Assembly: GCA_025989215.1 (NCBI GenBank)
Contig: JAPDNP010000005.1
Span: forward strand, 293,275 to 357,274
Direction: 5' to 3'
Origin: Neisseriaceae bacterium JH1-16
GTDB lineage: Bacteria > Pseudomonadota > Gammaproteobacteria > Burkholderiales > Chromobacteriaceae
Length of the DNA stretch: 64,000 nucleotides
Shown: positions 25,488-34,761 of the stretch, piece after piece
How positions within the stretch are numbered: the first letter of the stretch is position 1
How the letters are laid out: every line of letters begins with the position of its first letter
Made by a program: the position numbers and the translations under genes
Notes under the pieces: model-generated
Told to the model about the DNA's origin: nothing
Database searches by the model: none
Seen by the model: only the letters and a program-made list of their open reading frames with translations

Positions 25488-26063
25488 TCAATAGGCCATC
25501 TGTCCCGGCGGCAGCCGCAGCGCCTGGGTCAGCGCCGCCAACAGGCGCCAGCCGTCCGGCCAGACCCGGTGGCCGGAATCGACATTGATATGGCCGGCTT
25601 CGGCCAACCAGTGCACCGGCGCGCCCCAGGCCAGCGCCATCTGCTGCGCGCGGCTGGCGTGGCAGAACGGATCGTTGGTGCTCGCCACCACCAGCGCCGG
25701 AAACGGCAGGCGCTCGCGCGGGATCGGGCCGAACTCGGCCAGCGTCGATGGCGCGGCGGTGCGCTCCACATCGGCCGGCGCTACCAGCAGCGCACCGGCC
25801 AGGCCCTTGCCGTGCAGGCGCGCGTAATGCGCCACCGCGATGCAACCCAGGCTGTGCGCCACCACCACCACCGGGCGGCTCGCTGCCGCCACTGCGCGTT
25901 CCAGCCCGGCCAGCCAGTCGTCCAGCCGCGGCGTGTCCCAGTCCCCGTTCTCTACCCGGCGCGCGCCCAAGGCCCGCTGCCAGTGGCTTTGCCAATGGTC
26001 GTCCGGCGAGTTCTTCCAGCCGGGCTGGATCAGGTACTCGACGTTGTCGGGGAGCTTGAACAT
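25488..26063 (-). CDS. RBBP9/YdeN-type alpha/beta hydrolase
   Basis: 191 residues, the single-domain serine hydrolase family. The triad is visible: nucleophile Ser71 in AHSLGC, Asp131 in STNDPFC and His158 in EAGHIN. The N-terminal PGWKNSPDDHWQSHW is characteristic of the family. Physiological substrate unknown; bacterial members are often annotated as esterases. Transcribed alone, divergent from the sulfate-binding protein gene across an AT-rich gap of about 250 bases. Confidence 0.88.
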   Translation of the reverse strand: MFKLPDNVEYLIQPGWKNSPDDHWQSHWQRALGARRVENGDWDTPRLDDWLAGLERAVAAASRPVVVVAHSLGCIAVAHYARLHGKGLAGALLVAPADVERTAAPSTLAEFGPIPRERLPFPALVVASTNDPFCHASRAQQMALAWGAPVHWLAEAGHINVDSGHRVWPDGWRLLAALTQALRLPPGQMAY

Positions 26064-26104
26064 GGGGTGGTCCTCAATCGCATTCAGGCCCTAGCGTAGG
26101 GCAA

Positions 26105-26311
26105 TCTGCATATACCTGGAAGTGATTTAAATTTAGTATTAAATGCGTTTATGGAATATATGAATGACGACGGCAAAAACTTTTTAGTTATCAATTAGTA
26201 ATATTTTATCATTTCAGATTATATGCGTCTTGATTTTAGACTGCGTCCAACGCTCGGGTCGGCATCGGACTCGGGGTCTGCTTGCTAACGCTATCTGGAG
26301 ATAGACCAATC
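26105..26311 (+). promoter_or_regulatory. AT-rich promoter region of the sulfate-binding protein gene
   Basis: About 130 bases (26105-26240) are strikingly AT-rich against the local background (AAATTTAGTATTAAATGCG, AGTAATATTTTATCATTTC). Sulfate-uptake promoters are normally activated by the LysR protein CysB, which binds long AT-rich sites of low conservation. That fits, but no specific site can be read. Confidence 0.4.
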
Positions 26312-27310
26312 ATGACGCTGAATCTTCGCCGCTCGATCCTGACCGCCACGTTGCTGGGGCTGACCTTCACCGCCTCGGCCCAACAACTGCTCAACGTGTC
26401 CTACGACCCGACCCGCGAGCTCTACCAGGACGTCAACAAGGCGTTCAACGCCGCCTGGCAGAAACAGGGCAACCCGGCGCTGGAGATCAAGGCCTCGCAC
26501 GGCGGCTCGGGCAAGCAGTCGCGCTCGATCATCGACGGCCTGGAAGCCGACGTCGCCACGCTGGCGCTGGCCTACGACATCGACGCGCTGGCCGACCACG
26601 GCCTGTTGGCGCACAACTGGCAGACCCGCCTGGCCAACAACAGCGCGCCGTACACCTCGACCATCGTGTTCCTGGTGCGCAAGGGCAACCCGAAGGGCAT
26701 CAAGGACTGGGGCGACCTGGTGAAGCCGGGCGTGCAGGTGATCACCCCGAACCCGAAGACCTCGGGCGGCGCGCGCTGGAACTACCTGGCGGCCTGGGGC
26801 TACGCGCTGAAGAAGAACAACGGCAACGAAGCCAAGGCGCGTGAATACGTGGCCGAGCTGTTCAAGCACGTACCGGTGCTGGATACCGGCGCCCGCGGCG
26901 CCACCATCACCTTCGTGCAGCGTGGCCTGGGCGACGTGCTGCTGGCCTGGGAAAACGAGGCCATCCTGTCGCAGAAGGAGCTGGGTCCGGACAAGTTCGA
27001 CATCGTGACCCCGTCGGTGTCGATCCTGGCCGAGCCGAGCGTGGCGGTGGTCGACAAGAACGTCGACAAGCATGGCACCCGCAAGGCGGCCGAAGCGTAC
27101 CTGAAGTTCCTGTACACCTCGGAAGGCCAGGAGATCGCCGCGCAGAACTACTACCGTCCGCGTGACCAGAAGGTGGCCGCCAAGTACGCCAGCCAGTTCC
27201 CGAAAGTGAAGCTGTTCACCCTGAACGAGGAATTCGGCGACTGGCGCAAGGCGCAGGCCAAGCACTTCAACGACGGTGGCGTGTTCGACCAGATCAGTGA
27301 GAAGAAGTAA
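26312..27310 (+). CDS. sbp: periplasmic sulfate-binding protein
   Basis: 332 residues including a signal peptide ([20 protein letters not shown]). The mature part begins [20 protein letters not shown], and [32 protein letters not shown] is the sulfate-site region of Sbp/CysP proteins. It binds sulfate in the periplasm and delivers it to the CysTWA ABC permease. cysT, cysW and cysA are not adjacent, so the gene is a stand-alone receptor. ATG 26312 after GGAGATAG is the start. Confidence 0.93.
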   Translation: MTLNLRRSILTATLLGLTFTASAQQLLNVSYDPTRELYQDVNKAFNAAWQKQGNPALEIKASHGGSGKQSRSIIDGLEADVATLALAYDIDALADHGLLAHNWQTRLANNSAPYTSTIVFLVRKGNPKGIKDWGDLVKPGVQVITPNPKTSGGARWNYLAAWGYALKKNNGNEAKAREYVAELFKHVPVLDTGARGATITFVQRGLGDVLLAWENEAILSQKELGPDKFDIVTPSVSILAEPSVAVVDKNVDKHGTRKAAEAYLKFLYTSEGQEIAAQNYYRPRDQKVAAKYASQFPKVKLFTLNEEFGDWRKAQAKHFNDGGVFDQISEKK

Positions 27311-27334
27311 GACGGCGCACTAGCGTCAGCCCAA

Positions 27335-27363
27335 GCCGGACGGTACCCCGTCCGGCTTTTTTG
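27335..27363 (+). terminator. terminator of sbp
   Basis: Stem GCCGGACGG/CCGTCCGGC with a short loop, then six T; 25 bases after the stop. Confidence 0.92.
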
Positions 27364-27461
27364 CGTGGTGCGTCGACCACAGCGTCACGTCGCCGCGCTT
27401 GCGAAGCGGTGATGGCCGGCGTATAAAAATTGCTGCGTTGCAACAAAAGCGGAGCGATAGC

Positions 27462-27824
27462 ATGGAGACCCCATCGTCGCCGCTGGCCTTGCCACCGCGT
27501 CTCGTGGCCTGCTGGGCGGCACAACTGCGAAGCTGCCAGAGTTTCGTGCGTTCGCAGTACTTCTATACCGGCCGGGTGCTGTTGGGCGCGGCACCGTGGC
27601 CGGACAAGCTCGGCCGGGTCGGTCGGCGCCAGTATTCGGACGCCTTGGCGCTGGCCTACGACTGCACCGACGCCGGTTGCCGGCTGCAGCACGCGGCGTT
27701 GGCGTCGCTGGCCGGCGTCGGCCTGCCGGACGACTGGCTGGCGATCTGGCTGCGTTTCGACGAGCGCCGCCGGCATGCGCTGTTGGCCGGCTACCTGGCC
27801 GGCGCGCGCGCCACGCTGCAGTGA
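27462..27824 (+). CDS. hypothetical protein
   Basis: 120 residues from ATG 27462, which has GGAG eight bases upstream. Strongly GC-ending codons and an alpha-helical composition (WAAQLRSCQSFVRSQYFYTG, LAIWLRFDERRRHALLAGYL) argue for a real cytoplasmic protein. It has no recognisable motif. It stands alone between sbp and the mgtA leader. Confidence 0.6.
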   Translation: METPSSPLALPPRLVACWAAQLRSCQSFVRSQYFYTGRVLLGAAPWPDKLGRVGRRQYSDALALAYDCTDAGCRLQHAALASLAGVGLPDDWLAIWLRFDERRRHALLAGYLAGARATLQ

Positions 27825-28077
27825 GCCGGGCGGCGGATTGCGGTGACGTGTCCGAGGCCGCTGAACGTGGCGTTTTCGTGACGTTCGCGACCATTTCCCG
27901 CCATTTCCGGCAATAAGCCGCTGCCGTCGCGTTATTCGCCGTCGTGGGTCGATAATCGATCACGAATGACGAAATTGTGCCTTTTTTCGTCTACTTTGAC
28001 GACGTATGTACGTTTTTCCATGCGTTTATGCTGCACAAGCGCAACGGGCTGTGTTAAGGTCCGCCCGTCATTTCTAC

Positions 28078-28155
28078 ATGGAGTTCCTGACTTGGACAGT
28101 TGTTCTAGTAACGGTCCCAGGCCGGTTTCGGCCAACCCCGTCCAGGCATAGGTAA
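28078..28155 (+). CDS. candidate mgtA leader peptide, frame 1
   Basis: A 25-codon ORF from ATG 28078 to TAA 28153-28155. It ends VPGRFRPTPSRHR, with the spacing of prolines and the basic end reminiscent of Salmonella MgtL (PTPLPRRR). No good ribosome site precedes this ATG, which lowers confidence. It may be an overlapping frame only. Confidence 0.3.
   Translation: MEFLTWTVVLVTVPGRFRPTPSRHR
28092..28151 (+). CDS. candidate mgtA leader peptide, frame 2 (TTG start)
   Basis: A 19-codon ORF from TTG 28092, eight bases after a GGAG ribosome site, to TAG 28149-28151. It encodes MDSCSSNGPRPVSANPVQA, with three prolines in its second half, just upstream of the first strong leader hairpin. The ribosome site favours this frame over the ATG frame. 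Either would place proline codons where translation speed could control folding. Confidence 0.3.
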   Translation: MDSCSSNGPRPVSANPVQA

Positions 28156-28533
28156 CGACAGTCTTCTCTGCCGCTGCCCGTGTCGGACACGGGCAGCGGC
28201 GTTCGGGCCGGCATTCCTGCCGGCCCCGCGCTCTCCCAGCAAAACCGTATTGCAAATCGCCCTCGCTGCCGACCGCGGCGCGGCGCCCCGCGCGCTGCCT
28301 GCTTGTCGCCACCGAGCGTGCGCCGACGTGTGCCTGCCCCTGGGGTCGGCACACGCGGGTGCGCATTGATTTGCTCGAATCGAGCCATCAACCCGCCGTG
28401 CTGCGCGTGCCGGCGCCGTCATGACCTCAGGTCGGGCGGCCCCCGGGCGTAGCCGGGCGGGTCGGTGACTCTCAATCGGATCGCCGCGAGCGATGGCCGA
28501 GGATGGCCATCGTCTCGCGGTCGAGGAGAGATC

Positions 28534-31422
28534 ATGCGTTTCGACATCTTCAAGCAGCAACTGCTGCAACTGATCAACAAGGGCGTGCACAGCCGCCACT
28601 TCCGCCGCCTGGCGGTGCTCGACATGCTGCGTGGCAGCCAGGCCAACCGCGACCTGCCGGCCGAACTGGCCCGTGATCTGGCCCAGGCGTCCCGGCTCGA
28701 ACCGTCGGCGCTGCTGCAAAAACTGCACAGCCGCGAGGACGGGCTGAGCGAGGATGCCGCCGCCGAACGCCTCGAGCGGGTCGGCCCCAACGAGGTGGCG
28801 CACGAAAAGCCGATCTCGTGGCTGCAGCACCTGTGGCTGTGCTACCGCAACCCGTTCAACGTGCTGCTGACGGTGTTGGCCCTGGTGTCGTTCCTGACCG
28901 ACGACACCGAGGCCACCGTGATCATCTCGACCATGGTGGCGATCTCGACGCTGCTGCGCTTCGTGCAGGAAGGCCGCTCCAACCGCGCCGCCGAGAAGCT
29001 GCAGGCGATGGTCAGCAATACCGCCACCGTGCTGCGCCGCGTGCCGGTGGGCAGCGACGATCCCGCCGACGAGGAGCGCGGTTTCGCCGCGCGGCTGTCG
29101 CTGCAGGGCGCCGGGGCTGCCGGGCTGCCGACCAGCCTGCGCGTGCCGGCCGGCCTGTCGCGCCGTTCGGCCGAGCTGCTCGGCCCGCTGGGCGGGCGCG
29201 GTGGCGCCGAACACGCCGGCGCCTGGCGGGTGCGCCAGCTCGAGCTGCCGATCAAGCAGCTGGTGCCAGGCGACGTGGTACGGCTGTCCGCCGGCGACAT
29301 GATCCCGGCCGACCTGCGCGTGCTCGCCGCCAAAGACCTGTTCGTCAGCCAGGCGGCGATGACCGGCGAATCGTTGCCGGTGGAAAAATTCCCGACGGTG
29401 CGCGACGCCAAGGGCAGCAACCCGCTGGCGCTCGACAATCTGTGCTTCATGGGCACCAATGTGGTCAGCGGCTCGGCCACCGCGGTGGTGGTCGGCACCG
29501 GCAACCGCAGCTATTTCGGCGCCTTGGCCGAACGGGTGACCCGCAGCGACCGTAGCCCCACCCAGTTCCAGCTCGGGGTGAACAAGGTCAGCTGGCTGTT
29601 GATCCGCTTCATGTTCGTGATGGCGCCGCTGGTGCTGTTCATCAACGGCTTCACCAAGGGCGACTGGGTCGAGGCGGCGCTGTTCGCGCTGTCGGTGGCG
29701 GTGGGCCTGACCCCGGAAATGCTGCCGATGATCGTCACCTCGACGCTCGCCAAGGGCGCGGTGCTGCTGTCGCGCAAGCAGGTGATCGTCAAGCGGCTGG
29801 ACGCGATCCAGAACTTCGGCGCGATGGACATCCTGTGCACCGACAAGACCGGCACGCTGACCCAGGACAGGATCTTCCTGGAGCGCCACACCGACGTGTA
29901 CGGCGAGGAATGCGACGAGGTGCTCGAATACGCCTACCTGAACAGCTACTACCAGACCGGGTTGAAGAACCTGCTGGACGTGGCGGTGCTGGAGCACGCC
30001 GAGGTGCACCGCGAGCTGAACGTCGCGCAGGCGTTCCGCAAGGTCGACGAGATTCCGTTCGACTTCGAGCGGCGCCGCATGTCGGTGGTGGTGAGCCGTC
30101 ACGAGGACACCCATCTGGTGATCTGCAAGGGCGCGCTGGAAGAGGTGCTGGCGGTGTCGACGCATGTGCGCCGCGGCGACACGGTGCGGCCGCTCGATGC
30201 CGGCCGGCTGGCCGAGATCCGTCGCCACACCGCCGAGCTGAACCACGAGGGGCTGCGCGTGGTGGCGGTGGCGATGCGCGAACTGCTGCCGCTGAAGGAC
30301 AGCTACGGCGTCGCCGACGAGCAGGAGCTGACCCTGGTCGGCTACATCGCCTTCCTCGATCCGCCGAAGGAGACCACCCGCCCGGCGCTGGCGGCGCTGC
30401 GCGAGAGCGGCATCGAGGTGAAGATCCTCACCGGCGACAACGAGCTGGTGACGCAGAAGATCTGCCGCGAGGTCGGTCTGACCATTCACGGCGTGGTGCT
30501 CGGCGACAAGATCGACGCGATGAGCGACGAGAAACTGGCGGCGGTGGCACAGACCGCCAACGTGTTCGCCAAGCTCAGCCCCAGCCAGAAGGAGCGCATC
30601 GTACGCACGCTGCGCGAGGCGGGCCACGTGGTCGGCTTCATGGGCGACGGCATCAACGACGCGCCGGCGCTGCGCGCGGCCGACATCGGCATCTCGGTGG
30701 ATTCGGCGGTGGACATCGCCAAGGAGGCGGCCGACATCATCCTGCTGGAAAAGAGCCTGATGGTGCTGGAACAGGGCGTGCGCGAGGGCCGCAAGACCTT
30801 CGCCAACATGCTCAAGTACATCAAGATGACCGCCAGCTCCAACTTCGGCAATGTGTTCTCGGTGCTGGTGGCGAGCGCGTTCATCCCCTTCCTGCCGATG
30901 CTGCCGTTGCACCTGTTGGTGCAGAACCTGCTGTACGACGTATCGCAGACCGCGATCCCGTTCGACAACGTCGACGAGGAGCTGCTGGCCAAGCCGCAGC
31001 AGTGGAACCCGAACGAGATCGGCCGCTTCATGGTGTTCTTCGGGCCATTGAGCTCGGTATTCGACATCGCGACCTTCGCGCTGATGTGGTTCGTGTTCGG
31101 CGCCAACAGCCCGGAGCAGCAGACGCTGTTCCAGTCCGGCTGGTTCGTGGTGGGGCTGCTGTCGCAGACGCTGATCGTGCACATGATCCGCACCCGCAAG
31201 CTGCCGTTCATCCAGAGCCGCGCCGCCTGGCCGCTGATCGCGATGACCGTGGCGATCATGGTGATCGGCATCGCGCTGCCGATGAGCTCGCTGGCGCCGT
31301 ACTTCTACCTGACCGCGCTGCCGCTGGCGTACTTCCCGTGGCTGGTGGCGATCCTGTTCGGCTATATGGCGCTGGTGCAGGCGATGAAGGGCATCTACAC
31401 CCGCCGCTACGGCTGGCAGTAG
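28534..31422 (+). CDS. mgtA: magnesium-transporting P-type ATPase
   Basis: 962 residues of the P3B ATPase family, which imports Mg2+ across the inner membrane at the cost of ATP. TGES (actuator domain) is at 277-280, the phosphorylated aspartate is Asp437 in DKTGTLTQD, and GDGINDAP is at 704-711. About ten membrane segments, including the C-terminal block of six. ATG 28534 has GAGGAGAG before it; the frame's upstream extension to 28465 lies in the leader. It is followed by mgtC, the usual partner under PhoP-like Mg2+ control, although phoPQ is not in this window. Confidence 0.95.
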   Translation: MRFDIFKQQLLQLINKGVHSRHFRRLAVLDMLRGSQANRDLPAELARDLAQASRLEPSALLQKLHSREDGLSEDAAAERLERVGPNEVAHEKPISWLQHLWLCYRNPFNVLLTVLALVSFLTDDTEATVIISTMVAISTLLRFVQEGRSNRAAEKLQAMVSNTATVLRRVPVGSDDPADEERGFAARLSLQGAGAAGLPTSLRVPAGLSRRSAELLGPLGGRGGAEHAGAWRVRQLELPIKQLVPGDVVRLSAGDMIPADLRVLAAKDLFVSQAAMTGESLPVEKFPTVRDAKGSNPLALDNLCFMGTNVVSGSATAVVVGTGNRSYFGALAERVTRSDRSPTQFQLGVNKVSWLLIRFMFVMAPLVLFINGFTKGDWVEAALFALSVAVGLTPEMLPMIVTSTLAKGAVLLSRKQVIVKRLDAIQNFGAMDILCTDKTGTLTQDRIFLERHTDVYGEECDEVLEYAYLNSYYQTGLKNLLDVAVLEHAEVHRELNVAQAFRKVDEIPFDFERRRMSVVVSRHEDTHLVICKGALEEVLAVSTHVRRGDTVRPLDAGRLAEIRRHTAELNHEGLRVVAVAMRELLPLKDSYGVADEQELTLVGYIAFLDPPKETTRPALAALRESGIEVKILTGDNELVTQKICREVGLTIHGVVLGDKIDAMSDEKLAAVAQTANVFAKLSPSQKERIVRTLREAGHVVGFMGDGINDAPALRAADIGISVDSAVDIAKEAADIILLEKSLMVLEQGVREGRKTFANMLKYIKMTASSNFGNVFSVLVASAFIPFLPMLPLHLLVQNLLYDVSQTAIPFDNVDEELLAKPQQWNPNEIGRFMVFFGPLSSVFDIATFALMWFVFGANSPEQQTLFQSGWFVVGLLSQTLIVHMIRTRKLPFIQSRAAWPLIAMTVAIMVIGIALPMSSLAPYFYLTALPLAYFPWLVAILFGYMALVQAMKGIYTRRYGWQ

Positions 31423-31435
31423 GTGCGGGGCACTG

Positions 31436-31541
31436 AGCGGACCCTGCCGGCCGCGTTGCGCCGCCTCGCCGTACTTAACGTACTGTCTTCGGCGGCGCGC
31501 CTTGCCGGCATCGCTGCGCTGGGCCCGCTCAGCGCCTTGTA
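31436..31541. repeat. palindromic REP-like segment after mgtA
   Basis: Outer arms (CACTGAGCGG... and ...CCGCTCAGCGCC) and an inner pair (GCGCCGCC.../GGCGGCGC) around a TACTTAACGTA core make an extended cruciform-like structure immediately after mgtA. The GCGCCGCCTcGCCGTAC part recurs at about 18523. It may terminate mgtA or separate it from mgtC. Confidence 0.5.
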
Positions 31542-31572
31542 ACGTGGCTGTGTTTTACTCGCAGCGCTCGAC

Positions 31573-31618
31573 GATTCGGCCAACCTTGACCCGGTTTACC
31601 GGCAAGCTTGGCCGAATC
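31573..31618 (+). terminator. hairpin with inverted TTCGGCCAA words before mgtC
   Basis: GATTCGGCCAACCTTG pairs, with one mismatch, to CAAGCTTGGCCGAATC around an inner CCGGTTTACCGG hairpin. It lies about 60 bases upstream of mgtC. It could be a terminator for mgtA read-through or a leader element for mgtC; there is no T-run. Confidence 0.45.
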
Positions 31619-31677
31619 CACCAATAATCACAGCGATGCCACAGGCATCGCGCTTTGCTTTCTGAAAGGGGACAGCC

Positions 31678-32400
31678 ATGACCCTGGATGTGATCGACAA
31701 CTTCCGCCCCTGGCTGCTGCTCAACACGCTGATCTGCCTGGCGGTCGCGTTCGTACTCGGCTCGATCATCGGCTACGAGCGCCAGTACCGGCAGCGTACC
31801 GCCGGCCTGCGCACCAACGCGCTGGTGGCGGTCGGCGCGGCGGTATTCGTCGACCTGGCCGGCCGCTTGGCCGGGCCGGACGGCGCGACCCGGGTGGTCG
31901 CCTATGTGGTGTCCGGCGTCGGTTTTCTCGGCGCCGGTGCGATCATGAAGGAAGGGCTGAACGTGCGCGGCCTGAACACCGCGGCGACGCTGTGGGGTTC
32001 GGCGGCAGCCGGTGCCTGCGCCGGCGCATCGCTGCTGGGCGAGGCGATCCTCGCCGCCGTGTTCGTGCTGTCGGCCAACACCTTGCTGCGGCCGCTGGCC
32101 AACGCGATCAACCGCCGACCGATCGACGATGCGGCCAGCGAGCTGACCTACATCCTGTGCGTGATCGCCAGCCGCGCCGAGCAGAAGACCGCGCTGGCGG
32201 CGATGGAGGCGATGTTGGAGACCGCCAACTACCCGGTGGCCGACCTGGATGTGTTGCCGTTCGGCGACGACGATGTGGAGATCAACGCGACCTTGCAGGC
32301 GACCTCGGTCGATTCGGGCGAGCTCGATCGCATCGTCGGTCTGTTGGTCAGCCATGATTTCGTCAGCCAAGCGTTTTGGAATCCGAGTACGACGGAGTGA
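31678..32400 (+). CDS. mgtC: MgtC/SapB-family membrane protein
   Basis: 240 residues. The N-terminal hydrophobic domain carries the MgtC signature (SIIGYERQYRQRTAGLRTNALVAVGAAVFV, then GVGFLGAGAIMKEG and GLNTAATLW) in about five membrane helices. The soluble C-terminal part (about 155-235) fits the ACT-like domain of long MgtC proteins. MgtC supports growth in low Mg2+ and in host cells by acting on the F-ATPase and phosphate uptake in Salmonella. Its place behind mgtA supports the name. Confidence 0.92.
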   Translation: MTLDVIDNFRPWLLLNTLICLAVAFVLGSIIGYERQYRQRTAGLRTNALVAVGAAVFVDLAGRLAGPDGATRVVAYVVSGVGFLGAGAIMKEGLNVRGLNTAATLWGSAAAGACAGASLLGEAILAAVFVLSANTLLRPLANAINRRPIDDAASELTYILCVIASRAEQKTALAAMEAMLETANYPVADLDVLPFGDDDVEINATLQATSVDSGELDRIVGLLVSHDFVSQAFWNPSTTE

Positions 32401-32439
32401 TGCGGCAAAGGTTGGCCGAAAGGCGCGTGATGAATAAGA

Positions 32440-32464
32440 GGTAGCCGGGGGGCTCCCTTTTTTT
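32440..32464 (+). terminator. terminator of mgtC
   Basis: A short stem (AGCC/GGCT around GGGG, extended by a few pairs) followed by seven T, 45 bases after the stop. A similar GAGCCGGGGGGCTC stem ends the gene at 19117. Confidence 0.65.
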
Positions 32465-32502
32465 CTGGTGGGCATCAGGATGCCCGTGGGTAATGAGGGC
32501 CG

Positions 32503-33295
32503 TTCGGCCAACGTCGGTTTGGTTGTGGGTTAGGCTTGCGGCGATTGGCGGTGTTGTTTTGGCTTCGAGCTAGGGCAATTGTCGTGCACCGTGCCGCAGC
32601 GCCGGTTCCGCCCGGCGGGGCGGAGTACTTTCTTTTGTCTCGCCAAAAGAAAGTACTCAAAGAAAAGGCGACCCCACGACGCCGGCCCGCTTCGCGGGCT
32701 GCCCTGCGGGCGACACGGTCAACGGGCGGCTGCGCAACTCGCGCCGGCGAAATCCGGCACTCGGACAGTGCTCGCCGACTACCCCCGTTGACCGCGCCGT
32801 CCTCGGCGGCATCGAAGGGGGTAAGGTGCTTGTCTGGGGCAGCCGTGAATGGAGTCAGGCAACGGGGCTGTCGCCACCTGTGGGTAAAGTGGGCAGTTAG
32901 CATTTGTCTGTGGATAAACACCAAGGTTGGCCGAGAGCTTGCTCTGCAGCCTCCCCAAAACACTCACATCAGCTCTGCTTCGGCCAACCTTGGTCCCCCA
33001 GCCAGTTGATCCGTTACTGTGCTTTTCCGCCGCAGTCGCCATAACCGTTGCAATCCTCCTACTCATCCCCCTTTGCGCTGCCGAGCGATCGTCAAGCGGC
33101 CAGGTCTTAAGCCGCCGCTTGTTCGAGCACCGCGACGTTAGCGCGGTGCGAGTTCGGCGGCGCCTGGCCGCTTGGCAGGCGCGAGGGAAGCCGTAGGCCA
33201 GTGCATTGGGGTCGTCTTTCTTTGGGTACTTTCTTTGACGAAGCAAAGAAAGTACCTCGCCGGTCGGGCGAGACCGACAAAGGCGACCGTTCCCG
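32503..33295 (+). repeat. DnaA-box repeat element, copy 4
   Basis: Arm A starts with TTCGGCCAACG (32503), continues through a slightly diverged stretch to CGGTTCCGCCCGGCGGGGCGG, then the TACTTTCTTTTG hairpin and GGCGACCCCACGACGCC. The box pair (32879-32917) follows, with a degenerate left box, then an imperfect TTGGCCGAG and a TTCGGCCAACC word, then inverse arm B (about 33060-33295). It lies between convergent mgtC and an MFS gene. Confidence 0.86.
32879..32917 (+). promoter_or_regulatory. paired DnaA-box-like 9-mers (copy 4, one degenerate)
   Basis: TGTGGGTAA (one mismatch) at 32879-32887 and TGTGGATAA (exact) at 32909-32917; pitch again 30 bp. The pitch has been kept although one box has drifted. 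Confidence 0.6.
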
Positions 33296-33330
33296 CTAGC
33301 GTTTCTACAAAGCGATATTCCATCAGAAAA

Positions 33331-33355
33331 GCGGCCCACAGGCCGCTTCGATCGA
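33331..33355 (-). terminator. terminator of the MFS gene
   Basis: Stem AAGCGGCC/GGCCGCTT with a CACA loop and TTTT on the minus-strand side, 13-37 bases after the stop. Confidence 0.75.
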
Positions 33356-33367
33356 CAAGTCCGCACT

Positions 33368-34582
33368 TCACTCCCGCCCCAGCATCCGCGGCAGCACCGG
33401 CCAGTGCACCAGCAAGGCCAGCCCCGCCACCCCCGCACACAGCCACCACAACAGCGGCCCGCCGAACTGGCCATACGCCCAGGTGCCCAGCGCCGGTGCA
33501 AACAGCGTGCGGCCCGCCCAGGCGGCGTTGTAGATCCCCATGTACTGGCCGCGGCGGCGGCCCTCCGAGTGCCGCATCACGATCGCCGCCCAGGTCGGCG
33601 ACACCAATAGCTCGCCCATCGTCAGCACCGCCATCGATGCCAGCGCCCACGGCACGCCATTGCCCAGGTTCAACAGCAGGAACGACACGCCGACGCAGAT
33701 CACCCCGGCGTGCGAGCTGCGCGTCAGCCCCCAGCGGCCGACCCGGTGGGCGATCGGCAGCTGCAGGCCGACCACCATCAGGCAGTTCAGCGTGAACAGA
33801 TAGCCGAGCCACTGCGGGCCGAGGTGGTAGTGCTCGCGCAGGAACAGCCCGAGCGTGCCGTAGATCTGGTCGAACACCGTCAGCGCCAGCAGCTGGCCGA
33901 ACACGAGCAGCAGGAAGGGGCGATCCAGCCAGGCGGAGCGGCCGGCTTCGCTGCTGTGGACGATGGGCTGAGGGCGCGGCGGCGGGGCCGCGCGGTGGTA
34001 GCTGTACGCCATCCACGCGGCGCCGATCAGGCTGGTCAGCCCCTGCGCCAGGAACAGCCAGGAAAAGCCGACGCTGGCGAGCAGGCCGCCGCTGATGCCG
34101 CCGAGCGCGCCGCCCAGATTGGTCGACATCCGCTGCAGGCCCTGGGCGGTGGGGCGCTGCGCCGGGCTACAGGGCTCCAGCACCAGGCGCATATTGCCGG
34201 GGCGAAAACCGCCATCGGCGAGGCCGGCCAGCAGCAACAACACCGGGAACACCGCCAGCGGCAGCGGCATCGCCAGCAGCAGGCAGAACACGCCGCTGGC
34301 GGCCAGCAGGCCCTGGGTCAGCCGATGGGGGGCGATGCGGTCGGACAGGCTGCCGCCGAAATAGGCGCCGAGAAAGCTGCCCAGCCCGTACACGCCCATC
34401 AATAGGCCGATATGGGTGTAGCCGAGCCGGTAGTGCTCGAGGAAATACAGCGGCAGGAACAGCTTGGTCGAGCCGCCCATATTGTTGATCAGCGTGGCGA
34501 GCACCTGCACGTACACCGAGCGGGGCAGGCCGCGAAATGGCGCGAGCAGTTGCCGGGGTAGCGGCAGCGAGAGCGCGGGCAT
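33368..34582 (-). CDS. MFS transporter (MdtH-like)
   Basis: 404 residues and twelve predicted helices. GSLSDRIAPHRLTQGLLAASG after TM2 is the loop-2/3 motif, and LNCLMVVGLQLPIAHRVGRWG is the second-half counterpart. It has the general look of MdtH-type drug/metabolite exporters; the substrate is unknown. ATG 34582 with AAGGA seven bases upstream is chosen over an ATG eight codons earlier. It is divergent from the next gene across an AT-rich promoter region. Confidence 0.83.
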   Translation of the reverse strand: MPALSLPLPRQLLAPFRGLPRSVYVQVLATLINNMGGSTKLFLPLYFLEHYRLGYTHIGLLMGVYGLGSFLGAYFGGSLSDRIAPHRLTQGLLAASGVFCLLLAMPLPLAVFPVLLLLAGLADGGFRPGNMRLVLEPCSPAQRPTAQGLQRMSTNLGGALGGISGGLLASVGFSWLFLAQGLTSLIGAAWMAYSYHRAAPPPRPQPIVHSSEAGRSAWLDRPFLLLVFGQLLALTVFDQIYGTLGLFLREHYHLGPQWLGYLFTLNCLMVVGLQLPIAHRVGRWGLTRSSHAGVICVGVSFLLLNLGNGVPWALASMAVLTMGELLVSPTWAAIVMRHSEGRRRGQYMGIYNAAWAGRTLFAPALGTWAYGQFGGPLLWWLCAGVAGLALLVHWPVLPRMLGRE

Positions 34583-34761
34583 AGCAGTCCTTATGGGCTG
34601 ACCCACCCGGCGGCGCGGGTGGGCGGCCGGCGGGATCGTTCAAATGATGATCCTACCAGCGGGGCGGCCGCCTGCCTGCTTGTCATGCTAATACTGGCGA
34701 CAATATTTTTTAGGCATGAATATTGCTGTCATATAGTCGTTTGACATGTTAGGAGATAGTA

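Larger units (their letters stand above)
27825..28533 (+). promoter_or_regulatory. long structured 5' leader of mgtA
   Basis: About 700 bases carry no convincing full-size gene. An AT-richer block (27905-28065) probably holds the promoter. Next come two overlapping proline-containing short ORFs (see next entries), a 15-bp perfect hairpin (28170-28200) and a second strong hairpin (stems 28205-28213 and 28218-28226). mgtA leaders in enterobacteria sense Mg2+ or proline through exactly these parts, a short proline-rich ORF and alternative hairpins. I see no match to the M-box consensus. Function here is inferred from position and layout. Confidence 0.5.

Noticed and set aside
28105-31182. A 1025-codon minus-strand ORF opposite mgtA
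   Set aside because: It is the shadow of mgtA in a GC-rich genome: histidine/glutamine/arginine-rich, no domain, no ribosome site. The same applies to the 987-codon ORF opposite the oxidoreductase (13142-16105) and the 520-codon ORF opposite pyrBI.
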